A stretch of 32,655 bases of DNA, from NCBI GenBank assembly GCA_022969215.1, contig JALJPA010000029.1, positions 1-32,655 of the forward strand, given 5' to 3'. The translations under genes and the position numbers were made by a program. This DNA is from Colwellia sp. Its GTDB lineage: Bacteria; Pseudomonadota; Gammaproteobacteria; Enterobacterales; Alteromonadaceae. The notes under the pieces are model-generated. The model did no database searches. It had not been told where the DNA came from and worked only from the letters and a program-made list of their open reading frames with translations. Each line of letters starts with the position of its first letter. Positions within the stretch are counted from its first letter, which is position 1. Shown in pieces: positions 16,867-25,363 of this stretch.

Positions 16867-16923
16867 CCTGACTCGGTTTAATTAACTTTATTGGTAATAA
16901 CGCTTTGTTAAACCGAGTTCAGG
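16867..16923 (-). other. Long inverted repeat between xdhC and allantoinase
   Basis: CCTGACTCGGTTTAA (16867-16881) and TTAAACCGAGTTCAGG (16908-16923) are complementary over 15 bp with a single bulged base, around a 26-nt loop. It occupies the middle of the 178-bp gap upstream of the GTG start of allantoinase. No T tract follows in the direction of transcription. Confidence 0.55.
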
Positions 16924-16928
16924 TCAGT

Positions 16929-16948
16929 AAATATGTGCGAGCATATTT
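16929..16948. other. Short AT-rich inverted repeat in the xdhC-allB gap
   Basis: AAATATG (16929-16935) and CATATTT (16942-16948) form a 7-bp stem with loop TGCGAG, followed by TTTATTT on the plus strand. It has terminator shape only in the direction opposite to the genes. Confidence 0.35.
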
Positions 16949-16966
16949 TTTATTTAAACTTCTACT

Positions 16967-16994
16967 TGAGCTAACTTCTGAGTTTGTTAGCTCA
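16967..16994 (-). other. Inverted repeat overlapping the xdhC stop codon
   Basis: TGAGCTAAC and GTTAGCTCA are a perfect 9-bp pair with a 10-nt loop; the xdhC stop codon (16987-16989) lies in the first arm. On the coding strand AGTAGAAGTTT follows, which is not a standard U tract. Confidence 0.5.
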
Positions 16995-17883
16995 CTTCTT
17001 CGTTGACTAATCTTTTTAACTCTTGCCAAGCAATACCGCGTTTTGAGCTTTTTGGCTTGGCGTCTTTTTGTCTATTGGCGTCTGGATTGGCAACGCTATT
17101 GGCAGCCAACTGGGCTTGATAAAGCTGAATGATTTCACCTGCAACTGACACGGCAACTTCCATTGGCAATTTGCCTTGTACTTGTGCTAAGCCAATAGGA
17201 CAGTTCATCTTCTCTACTAAGCTTTTTTCAATATCGCGGTGTTGAAATCTTTGTTGAAAACGACGCCATTTGGTATCAGAAGCAATTAAGCCTGAATAGG
17301 CAAAGTCAGCGCGCTTTAGAATATTATGACTAATCTCAAAATCGAGTTGATGATTATGTGTCATTACTATGTAGTAACTGTTTGCCGGCATAGCAGCAAC
17401 TTCTTCAGCAGGCTCTTCGCTAACTATCGCAGTGACATTTGAATAACTGTCGATATCATCAGGAAATTGTTCAGCGCGGTTATCAACCCAAGTTATGCTA
17501 CAAGGTAAACCCGCTAGAATAGGGATTAGTGCTTTACCAACATGACCAGCACCAAATAATATTATATTGGCACCACTAGCGCTAAAACATTCAAATAATA
17601 CGCTGGCATCACCACCGCAACATTGACCTAATTGTGCACCTAGCTGGAAATGCTCAAGTTGTTGACAAGCTTCACCGGAAGTCAACAATTGATGAGCACG
17701 TTTAATCACCTTATGTTCAAGATGACCACCACCGATAGTGTCAAAAATATCATCATTAGTTATCACCATTTTGGTGCCACTATTACGTGGCGTTGAACCG
17801 GTTACACCGACAATTGTGGCAACAACATAGGCTTTGCCTTGTTTGTTTAGTTGGTGTACTGCACCGGTCCAATTTAACTTCAT
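16987..17883 (-). CDS. xdhC: Xanthine dehydrogenase accessory protein XdhC
   Basis: Binds molybdenum cofactor and delivers the sulfurated form to XdhB. From the ATG at 17883 the protein has 298 aa. The open frame extends 26 codons further, into xdhB, but the ATG at 17883 has a good site (TAGGTAGGAAT) and the extra residues look like read-through of a basic stretch, so the shorter form is chosen. Visible are GVTGSTPRNSGTKM near the N-terminus (XdhC/CoxI domain), TIGGGHLE, a glycine-rich nucleotide fold FGAGHVGKAL, and VMTHNHQLDFE (XdhC C-terminal Rossmann domain). The last 30 residues are lysine/serine-rich. It starts 28 bp after the xdhB stop. Confidence 0.93.
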   Translation of the reverse strand: MKLNWTGAVHQLNKQGKAYVVATIVGVTGSTPRNSGTKMVITNDDIFDTIGGGHLEHKVIKRAHQLLTSGEACQQLEHFQLGAQLGQCCGGDASVLFECFSASGANIILFGAGHVGKALIPILAGLPCSITWVDNRAEQFPDDIDSYSNVTAIVSEEPAEEVAAMPANSYYIVMTHNHQLDFEISHNILKRADFAYSGLIASDTKWRRFQQRFQHRDIEKSLVEKMNCPIGLAQVQGKLPMEVAVSVAGEIIQLYQAQLAANSVANPDANRQKDAKPKSSKRGIAWQELKRLVNEEVS

Positions 17884-17911
17884 GATGATATTCCTACCTA
17901 TTAAGGGCGAA

Positions 17912-20299
17912 TTACTTCGCCGTACCCGCTGTGGTTGATGCTTTAACTGCTTCAACAGCAAATAACACTCGCTCTGGCGTTGCAGGTGTATCTAGTGCTG
18001 GACTAACTTTGTAGTCAGCTACACTAGCAATAGCATCTTTCATTGCCGACCATACCGCCATACCTAACATAAACGGTGGCTCACCAACTGCTTTTGAGTT
18101 GTAAATAGTGCGCTCTGGGTTTGGAGCATTGGGTACTAACGCTACGCGGAAGTCTTCAGGTGCATCATTGATAGCTGGAATCTTGTATGTTGCCGGGTTG
18201 TTTGAAAGTAAACGACCTTGCTCATTCCATACGAGTTCTTCAGTTGTTAACCAACCCATGCCCTGAACAAAAGCACCTTCGATTTGACCGATATCAATCG
18301 CTGGGTTAATTGAAGCACCAACATCTTGTAAAATATCAGTACGGGTAACTTTATACTCACCCGTTAAGGTATCTATGATTACTTCAGAAACACAAGCACC
18401 TGTTGCGAAGTAGTAGAATGGACGTCCTTTACCAGCAGCACGATCATAGTGAATCTTAGGTGTTTTGTAGAATCCTGTAGAAGATAATGAAACACGATTC
18501 ATGTAAGCAATTTGCGAGAACTCAGCAAAGCTAAAGGTTTGCTCACCAACAATAACATTGCTGTTTTCAAATTGAACTTGTCCAGCTTCAACGTCATATT
18601 TCTCACAAGCAAAGTCAATTAAACGTTGCTTGATGGTTTTAGCAGCCGCTTCAGCCGCTTTACCATTTAAGTCGGTACCTGAAGAGGCAGCTGTAGGAGA
18701 TGAGTTTGGCACTTTATCAGTACGAGCAGCAGAACAAGCAACAGTATCAACATCAACTTGGAATTCTTCAGCAACGATTTGCGCTACTTTAGTATTCAAG
18801 CCTTGACCCATCTCAGTACCGCCGTGGCTTAAGTGAATTGTGCCATCAGTGTAAACATGAACGAGTGCACCCGCTTGGTTTAAATGCTGAACAGTAAAAG
18901 AAATACCAAATTTAACCGGTGTTAAGGCAATACCTTTTTTCAGTATGCTGCTATTAGCATTATATTCAGTGATCGCTTTACGACGTGCTTGGTAATCTGA
19001 ACTTTCTTCTAATGAGTCAATAATTTCGCTTAAGTTGTTATGTTCAACTGTCTGATCATAATGGGTAACGTTGCGATCATCTTTACCGTATAAGTTAATT
19101 TTACGGATTTCTAATGGATCTTTACCAAGGTGACGGGCAATATCATCCATGACCATTTCGATAGTCATCATACCTTGAGGACCACCAAAACCACGGTAAG
19201 CGGTATGAGAAACAGTGTTTAGTTTACAACGGTTACCGGTAATAGTTGCTTGATCTAAGTAGTAAGCGTTATCAGAGTGGAACATTGCTCTATCAACAAT
19301 CGCATCAGATAAATCTGGTGAGTAACCACAGTTACCATTTACTTCGATGTTGATGCCTTTGATTTGACCATTTTCGTCAAAACCAACGGTGTAGTTGTTT
19401 TCAAATGGGTGACGTTTACCTGTCATTACCATATCGTCTAAACGTGCTAACTTAAACTTAACTGGACGTTTTGTTTCATTAGCAAGTAAAGCGGCAATAC
19501 ATGCCCAAGGTGCAGCTTGGGTTTCTTTACCACCGAAACCACCACCCATACGGCGCATATCAACTAAAACTTTGTTTAATGGAATATCAAGTACTTCAGC
19601 TACTAACTTTTGTACTTCACTTGGATGTTGTGAAGAAGTGAAGATGCTCATGCCACCATCTTCAGTAGGCTCTGCCGTTGAAACTTGGCCTTCAAGATAC
19701 ATATGCTCTTGACCACCAACAACGATTTCACCAGATAATTTATGCGCTGCAGCTGCAATCGCTGCGTCTGAATCGCCACGTTTCAAACCATGTGGAGGAC
19801 GAACAAAGTTTTTCTTAGCTAGAGCGTCTTTCACTGTAAGTACAGCTTCAAGTTCTTCATACTCAACTTTTGCAAGTTTAACTGCTTTACGGGCAAGGTC
19901 GAAACTGGTTGCAGCAACGGCGAAAAGCGGTTGACCAATAAATTCTACTTTACCAATAGCTAATACTGGGTCACCTGGGAATACCGGACCGATATCAGTA
20001 TGACCTGGTACATCTTCAACAGTAATTACTGAAACAACACCTTCTGCAGCTTTAACTGCAGATAAGTCCATTGAAATGATGTTAGCGTGTGCCATAGTCG
20101 ATTGACCAACCGCGGCATGTAATTCGCCACGAAGAGAAGGACGGTCATCAACATAAATCGCTTCACCAGCAACTTGTTTGTCAGCACTTTCATGTTTTTT
20201 GTGAGTACCAACGCCACCTAAACCAACACCAACTTGACCTTCAACAACATTTTTATCTGTGTTTGAACTAGCTTTTTTTACATCAATTAGAGTACGCAT
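17912..20299 (-). CDS. xdhB: Xanthine dehydrogenase, molybdopterin-binding subunit
   Basis: Large subunit that oxidises hypoxanthine to xanthine and xanthine to urate. The 795-aa length matches two-subunit bacterial enzymes such as Rhodobacter XdhB. Molybdopterin contacts are seen in GGQEHMYLEGQ, RRMGGGFGGKETQ, AYRGFGGPQGM, GGTEMGQGLNTK and SPTAASSGTDLNG; the catalytic base is E740 in KAVGEPPFML near the C-terminus. The start overlaps the xdhA stop as TAATG, so the two subunits are translationally coupled. No Tat signal is present, so the enzyme is cytoplasmic. A 63-codon ORF inside it is a shadow. Confidence 0.97.
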   Translation of the reverse strand: MRTLIDVKKASSNTDKNVVEGQVGVGLGGVGTHKKHESADKQVAGEAIYVDDRPSLRGELHAAVGQSTMAHANIISMDLSAVKAAEGVVSVITVEDVPGHTDIGPVFPGDPVLAIGKVEFIGQPLFAVAATSFDLARKAVKLAKVEYEELEAVLTVKDALAKKNFVRPPHGLKRGDSDAAIAAAAHKLSGEIVVGGQEHMYLEGQVSTAEPTEDGGMSIFTSSQHPSEVQKLVAEVLDIPLNKVLVDMRRMGGGFGGKETQAAPWACIAALLANETKRPVKFKLARLDDMVMTGKRHPFENNYTVGFDENGQIKGINIEVNGNCGYSPDLSDAIVDRAMFHSDNAYYLDQATITGNRCKLNTVSHTAYRGFGGPQGMMTIEMVMDDIARHLGKDPLEIRKINLYGKDDRNVTHYDQTVEHNNLSEIIDSLEESSDYQARRKAITEYNANSSILKKGIALTPVKFGISFTVQHLNQAGALVHVYTDGTIHLSHGGTEMGQGLNTKVAQIVAEEFQVDVDTVACSAARTDKVPNSSPTAASSGTDLNGKAAEAAAKTIKQRLIDFACEKYDVEAGQVQFENSNVIVGEQTFSFAEFSQIAYMNRVSLSSTGFYKTPKIHYDRAAGKGRPFYYFATGACVSEVIIDTLTGEYKVTRTDILQDVGASINPAIDIGQIEGAFVQGMGWLTTEELVWNEQGRLLSNNPATYKIPAINDAPEDFRVALVPNAPNPERTIYNSKAVGEPPFMLGMAVWSAMKDAIASVADYKVSPALDTPATPERVLFAVEAVKASTTAGTAK

Positions 20300-21768
20300 T
20301 AGTTATTCACCACTCGTGTTTCAATTACGTTACTTGTATAGGCGCTTTGTAGCTCTATATAGCACTTTTCAATAAGGTTCTGAGCCACGGTCATACGGTA
20401 CTTATCAGAAGCACGTACATCAGTCATAGGTTGGAAATCAGATGCTAAAGCTGCTTTTGCTTGTGCAACAGTCTCTTTAGTTAAGCCTTTACCTAATAAT
20501 GCCGCTTCAGCAGCTGAACCACGCTTAGGAATACCAGCCATGCCACCAAATGCTAAACGTACATTTGTTACTTTTTGACCATCTTGCTCAATGAAGAATG
20601 CTGCTAATACCGCAGAAATATCATCATCTAAACGTTTAGAGATCTTGTAAAGCTTAAGTGTTTGACCAGCAACTGGCTTAGGAATTGTAATTGACTTGAT
20701 AAATTCAGAAGTTTTCAGCACAGTCTTTTTGTAATCAAGAAAGTAGTCTTCAACTAAAATTGTACGCTCTACGCCGTTAAGGTGTAGTGTCATTGTTGCG
20801 CCAAGAGCGATAAGTGCAGGAGGCATATCACCGATAGGTGAAGCGTTACCTACGTTTCCGCCTAAAGTACCAGTGTTACGTACTTGTTTGGCTCCAATAC
20901 GTTCGATCATATCACCCAAGTCAGGGTAGTTATGATGTAAAGTATCGATAAACTCGCTGTAAGGTACCGCTGAACCGATAACTATTTCAGTATCAGTTTC
21001 TTCCATAGTCGTTAATTCAGCAACATTACCGATATAAACAAGCTTTTTAACAACGGCTAAGTTTTGCGTAACTGAAAGCGCTAAATCGGTTCCACCAGCA
21101 AGTAACGTTGATTTAGGCTCTCTGACTAATTCAGTCGCTAACTCATCAATGTTCTTAGGAGCAATATAAGTATTACCATTGCCATTTAATGTTGGTGTTG
21201 GTAATTTTTCGAATTCGTTAAGCGTAGCAAGTGTTTCTTGATAGAACTTAGCAAAAGAATCATCAGCAGTATTTTCGCTTGAAGTAATTGCAGCATCAAT
21301 AATAGAACGGTAGCCAGTACAACGACATAAGTTACCCGCTAAAGCTTCAAGAACTTCATCACGATTTGGGTTTTGATTATGTTTGTGTAAAGCAAAAGAA
21401 GACATTACAAAACCAGGGGTACAGAAACCACATTGTGTACCATGGTTGTCTACAATAGTTTGTTGGGCGTGATGTAACTTAGCGCCGTCTTTCAAATCTT
21501 CAACTGTAATTAGTTGCTTACCGTGTAAGTTACCAACAAAGGTAATACAAGCATTAACTGCTTTGTAGTTAAGTTGTTTGCTGTTTTCAGCATCTAGCTC
21601 AGCTAACACTACGGTACATGCACCACAGTCACCTGAAGCACAACCTTCTTTTGTACCAGATTTAAATTGTTGCTCACGTAAGTATTGTAAAACAGTCGTA
21701 TTAGGATCTAAGTTTTCAATCTCTACAACATCGTTGTTCAACAGGAATTTTATTGTATTTGCTACCAT
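20299..21768 (-). CDS. xdhA: Xanthine dehydrogenase, FeS/FAD subunit
   Basis: Small subunit that carries electrons from the molybdenum centre to NAD. The 489-aa protein has an N-terminal ferredoxin-like [2Fe-2S] site (C43, C48, C51, C74), the second [2Fe-2S] site (C113, C116, C148, C150 in CGFC and CRC), then the FAD domain with LLAGGTDLALSV and RNTGTLGGNVGNASPIGD. It is the first gene of the train; its ATG at 21768 is 77 bp from the operator at 21845-21860, and GGAAAGAAT lies just ahead of it. The gene order xdhA-xdhB-xdhC with TAATG coupling is the common one. Confidence 0.97.
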   Translation of the reverse strand: MVANTIKFLLNNDVVEIENLDPNTTVLQYLREQQFKSGTKEGCASGDCGACTVVLAELDAENSKQLNYKAVNACITFVGNLHGKQLITVEDLKDGAKLHHAQQTIVDNHGTQCGFCTPGFVMSSFALHKHNQNPNRDEVLEALAGNLCRCTGYRSIIDAAITSSENTADDSFAKFYQETLATLNEFEKLPTPTLNGNGNTYIAPKNIDELATELVREPKSTLLAGGTDLALSVTQNLAVVKKLVYIGNVAELTTMEETDTEIVIGSAVPYSEFIDTLHHNYPDLGDMIERIGAKQVRNTGTLGGNVGNASPIGDMPPALIALGATMTLHLNGVERTILVEDYFLDYKKTVLKTSEFIKSITIPKPVAGQTLKLYKISKRLDDDISAVLAAFFIEQDGQKVTNVRLAFGGMAGIPKRGSAAEAALLGKGLTKETVAQAKAALASDFQPMTDVRASDKYRMTVAQNLIEKCYIELQSAYTSNVIETRVVNN

Positions 21769-21825
21769 TATTCTTTCCGCTTTAATTGTATTTTTAAGTA
21801 TCGACTTGAATATTTGTATGCATTT

Positions 21826-21853
21826 ACTATAGCAGAATAAATAGTTGACACAA
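21826..21853 (-). promoter_or_regulatory. Candidate promoter of the xdhA-glcB gene train
   Basis: On the minus strand TTGTGT (21853-21848) and TATAGT (21831-21826, 5 of 6 to the -10 consensus) are 16 bp apart. The -35 element lies inside the operator 21845-21860, which would let a bound repressor block polymerase. Confidence 0.5.
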
Positions 21854-21860
21854 GTGTCAG
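21845..21860. promoter_or_regulatory. Palindromic operator upstream of xdhA (site 2)
   Basis: TTGACACAAGTGTCAG differs from site 1 (4501-4516) by one central base. The half sites TGACAC and GTGTCA are perfectly symmetric. It is 77 bp upstream of the xdhA ATG and overlaps the candidate -35. Apart from this control region, the spacer to 22248 holds only a small inverted repeat (TGTAAA / TTTACA, 21873-21891) and no gene that I can support. Confidence 0.75.
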
Positions 21861-22248
21861 CTTCGTGTTTTTTGTAAACCCTTGATTTACATAGTTAGCG
21901 GAATAGATGGGTAGACATCACTGAATCTAGTAGGGGTGTAGCGGTATTTCCCTTAATATCATTTGTTCTTTTGAGCTTTTTTATGGTTTTTACTATGTGA
22001 AATATGGCGGAAAGTGAATTCATATCATGGCAAAGCAGGCTCGATGAAACATATTAATATCGAGCATTCCCTCGGCCAAAAGTCGTTGATAAAATCCGAT
22101 AATAAAGCGGCTAGAAATGGCTTGTTAGACGCTTAAATATCAGAGTGTTTTTCTAGGATTTTTCTATTTTTAGCAATCACTAGCTTTTTCATAGGACTTT
22201 CGCGGCTGTTTTTTTCATTGTGGTGTACTCAATAAAAAGGAAGACTAA

Positions 22249-23954
22249 ATGAAACTTAATACATGTGTAACGGCGCTCTTTTTATCAGCCACTAGCCAGG
22301 CACTCTTTGCCGGTGCAACTTATGCCAATGAAGCTTATTCCGATGAAAGTTATGCCATTGAAAAAAATTCAGCCATCGAACCGATTATGGCCACAATTCC
22401 CGCAGGTAGTTTTGAAATGGGTTCAATAGCGAGTGAAAACTCGCAGCCGCTACATCAAGTTAATGTCAGTGAATTCAGCATGGGTAAATATGAAGTGACA
22501 GTAAATGAGTTTCGTCAGTTTGTCGAAGCCACTAATTATGCTGTACCACAAGAATGTCGCCATCAACTCAATGGTTGGTTTAGAGCTTATTCAAAAGGTA
22601 ACTGGGAAACTAATGCCTTAAACACCAGTGAATTTCAGCCAGTGGTTTGTATTAATTGGCAAGCCGCCAATGCTTATAGCCAATGGTTGGCAAAAGAAAC
22701 GGGTAAACCGTATCGCTTACCAACAGAAGCTGAGTGGGAATACGCTGCCAGAGCAGGCACTAAAACTGATTACTTTTTTGGTGATGACACCGATCTTACC
22801 AAAGTATGTGATTATGCCAATACTGCAGACTTAATGGGTGAGAACGTTTTACAACGTGATAGTAATACCAGTTATTACAATTGGTCGGGTGACATGTCAA
22901 ATTGTGATGACCATTCAGCCTATGCCAGCATAGTGGGCATGTATAAAGCTAATCAATTTGGTTTACATGATGTGGTGAGTAACGTTTTAGAAATGCTGGC
23001 AGATTGTCGAAGTGTCGAAGTGTCGATTATAGCAATACCCCCATTGATGGCTCGGCTTTCATTGATGAAAAATGTGAAAGTCGCTCAACCCGTGGTGGCA
23101 GTTGGCACTGGAGTCATTCACCTTTAGCACAACGCGGCAGTATCCCAGAAGACTTTTCTGGTGGTGTTGATGGCTTTAGATTAGCCCTTGATGGCAAAGC
23201 GCCTAAGTTATCTTCAGCGAGTAAAAAGTTCTTAGCAAGATTAACCTTTGCTCAGCAACAAGAACAAAAACGACGGGATATACAACCTGCTTTCCCTGAT
23301 GCGGTCAGTAATGTAAAAATACAACAAGATGATAAAACAGTCACCATCAGTTGGGATAAAAGCGAACAAGAAGATGTTGAAAGCTACCGTGTATATCGCA
23401 ATGAAGTTACCGGCGGTATGTTCAAATTGTTAGCGACGAATTTAACTACCACTAGTTTTACTGAGCCGAAAATGGGGTTAATGAAGTACGACTATGCTGT
23501 GGTTTCGGTGAGTTTTCATCAACAAAGTCACTATAGCGAAGTTTCTACCCAAGCGGGATGGGTTGCTATTCCAGGTCGCGTTGAAGCTGAATGGGCTGCT
23601 GAATCGAGTGATAGCTCGCTGACACGCACTTCAGATGACGATGGTGGTTACAACTTCACTGGTATGGGCGGAATTGGTGCTGAAGCACAATTTACTTATC
23701 AAATAGAAGTGCCTGAAGCAGGTCTATATAAATTGGCATATCGGGTTGCTACGCCACGTGATACTAAAGGTTTTGAAGTCTTAGCTAATGATAAAAAAGT
23801 GGGCGTTGAGTTAGTGACTGCAACGGGCGGTTATCATGAGTGGCAGACGCAACAGGGCTTAGAAGTTCAATTGCACAAAGGTAGAAATACCGTGACCTTG
23901 AAATCTTTAGATAATAACTGGAAGCTTAATTGGTTAACGCTAACTAAGAGCTAA
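22249..23954 (+). pseudogene. Secreted SUMF1-FnIII-CBM-like protein gene, frameshifted
   Basis: Two overlapping frames (22249-23127 and about 23004-23954) together encode one protein. It has a signal peptide (1-26, cleavage after ATYA), a SUMF1/formylglycine-enzyme-type domain (from IPAGSFEMGS at about 51, through KPYRLPTEAEWEYAARAG, to RGGSW and DGFRLAL in the second frame), a fibronectin type III domain (from about VKIQQDDKTVTISWD) and a C-terminal CBM6/35-like module starting GRVEAEWAAESSDSS. The break is an 8-bp tandem copy of TGTCGAAG at 23005-23020. Removing one copy gives ADCRSVDYSNTPIDG in one frame and a 565-aa product. The two cysteines used by true formylglycine-generating enzymes after GGSY are not present (GGSWHWSHSPL), so catalysis of that kind is unlikely even when intact. 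A good AAAAAGGAAG site precedes the ATG. No sulfatase gene is nearby. Confidence 0.85.
23005..23026 (+). repeat. 8-bp tandem repeat that breaks the SUMF1-type gene
   Basis: TGTCGAAG is present twice (23005-23012, 23013-23020) and continues with TGTCGA (23021-23026), 2.75 units in all. Loss of one unit restores the frame exactly. Confidence 0.9.
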
Positions 23955-23985
23955 TATTTTAGTTAAATAGTCAGTGATAAACCAT

Positions 23986-24022
23986 AAAGGCAGTACTTAT
24001 TTGATTAGTTACTGCCTTTTTT
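23986..24022 (+). terminator. Terminator after the SUMF1-type gene
   Basis: AAAGGCAGTA and TACTGCCTTT form a 10-bp stem followed by a T run; it lies 31 bp after the stop codon. The remaining spacer up to 24265 shows no gene. Confidence 0.85.
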
Positions 24023-24265
24023 ATGTGAGGTGGAGTGTATTAGCTCAAAGCTGATTAGACTCTTTTTGTAAATAAGGTCTTAGCAAGCCTTACCGCCGCG
24101 AAACCACCATAGCCGTCGTTCGTAATTTAATTAATAATGATCACTTTGTGCGCTAAGTGGACTTTAGCTTATAATTTTTTGCCATATATTTTCTAATGGT
24201 TAATTTTAAGAAATCAGTGTGCTATCTTGGCTGCGAAATTATTACTATCATAGGATTATAAGAGA

Positions 24266-24706
24266 ATGGTTGTTTATACAGTCGGTACATTTGATTTATT
24301 GCATGTTGGTCACCTTGCCTTGTTGGAATACTGCGCGAGCTTAGGTGATACAGTTGCCGTTGGTGTTGCCTCTGACGAAGTTGTTAAATTGTATAAGCCT
24401 AATGCTCCGGTTATTCCTCTTGAGCAACGTATAGAAATGCTTCTTGCTCTAGGCTGTGTGGATATCGCACTTCCCTACCATGAACTTGATTATATCGCTG
24501 TTTGTAAGGAAGTTAAGGCTGATATTTTTGTGATTGGCGAAGACTGGGGGAGAAAACCTCATAATAAGGGTGTAGAAGAATATTTAAAAAATCATGGTAA
24601 GAAAATTGTTCAGGTTAACTATCATCCGAATAATTCATCGACTAAAATCAAGGCACAAATTATCGCTCAATATCAAATTGATGCACATACATATAAAAAA
24701 TTATAA
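24266..24706 (+). CDS. Cytidylyltransferase-like nucleotidyltransferase (TagD type)
   Basis: A small 146-aa enzyme of the HxGH nucleotidyltransferase family. GTFDLLHVGH (7-16) holds the nucleotide-binding HVGH, EQRIEML (53-59) and VIGEDWG (89-95) are the middle motifs, and SSTKIK (124-129) matches the STTKIK of glycerol-3-phosphate cytidylyltransferases. It should transfer CMP or AMP from CTP or ATP to a phosphorylated small alcohol or sugar. The acceptor is not readable from sequence: glycerol-3-phosphate, ethanolamine phosphate or a heptose are all possible. It is a lone plus-strand gene with AAGAGA ahead of its ATG, and its neighbour downstream is a repeat-rich region. Confidence 0.8.
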   Translation: MVVYTVGTFDLLHVGHLALLEYCASLGDTVAVGVASDEVVKLYKPNAPVIPLEQRIEMLLALGCVDIALPYHELDYIAVCKEVKADIFVIGEDWGRKPHNKGVEEYLKNHGKKIVQVNYHPNNSSTKIKAQIIAQYQIDAHTYKKL

Positions 24707-25184
24707 AATAAACTTGTGTAATGTCTTATATAAATAACAAAAGCATCCAAGGTACTTTGATCTTACCCCGCCCCTGATGCAAGGCGTTGGTACAAAATCT
24801 AATCCAAACCCTGTTTTTACAGTTTAAGCCTAATGACCGCAGTGTGGTAAAAGTGATCGTTAAATAAACGGAGCTAGAGTCCATTTAAAATGTATGTCGC
24901 GGTGGCGACGACACCCAAAGGGGACTAAACACCGACCCCCCTTTGGAATCCCCGGTGCTGCTACATCAAACGTAATCCTACATTCAGCACTATATCTTCG
25001 ACGTACAGCAATGAAGGTACATCAGGTCAATATGCTCCTGCATTGTCTAATAAGGTACATCCTGTACCGTCTTGTGCCACATTGCTTTTGCCATCATCCA
25101 TGATGCAATACGTGAACACTTTCATTCATTTCATCGTTTGTTAAAGCAGACTTGGTGCTGGTTGTAATAGTGGTACTTTTAACC

Positions 25185-25260
25185 GTCATTCCCGAAGTTA
25201 CTTGTCGGGAATCCATATTACTAAGAACTAGATCCCCGACAAAGTCATCACGGGGATGAC
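25185..25260. repeat. REP-like palindrome inside the repeat region
   Basis: GTCATTCCCGAAG...GTCGGGAATCC (25185-25214) is mirrored by GATCCCCGAC...CGGGGATGAC (25231-25260). The two arms are imperfect reverse complements, and each arm itself holds a small CCCGA / TCGGG hairpin. This is the shape of the dispersed GTCATTCCCG repeats known from many gammaproteobacteria. Confidence 0.6.
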
Positions 25261-25337
25261 ACTTGCTAGATTACGTGGCTGTGCCAAATACTCCAACTCC
25301 CATCTCAGCAATTCAATCACCAACTAGCAAGGGTAGG

Positions 25338-25363
25338 CCTCGACCCGAGACACGATGTCGAGG
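25338..25363. repeat. Short inverted repeat in the same region
   Basis: CCTCGAC and GTCGAGG are a perfect 7-bp pair around a 12-nt loop. Its meaning is unknown; it may be part of the larger repeat. Confidence 0.35.

Noticed and set aside
17884-17961. 26-codon N-terminal extension of XdhC
   Set aside because: It overlaps the xdhB end, while the ATG at 17883 has a good ribosome binding site and matches where the family domain begins.
21873-22248. Possible small genes in the spacer before the SUMF1-type gene
   Set aside because: Only frames of fewer than about 25 codons with an ATG; none has a ribosome binding site or familiar sequence.
24894-25103. 69-codon open frame at the left end of the repeat region
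   Set aside because: It begins in the inverted repeat, has no ribosome binding site and no recognisable domain; its composition follows the repeat.
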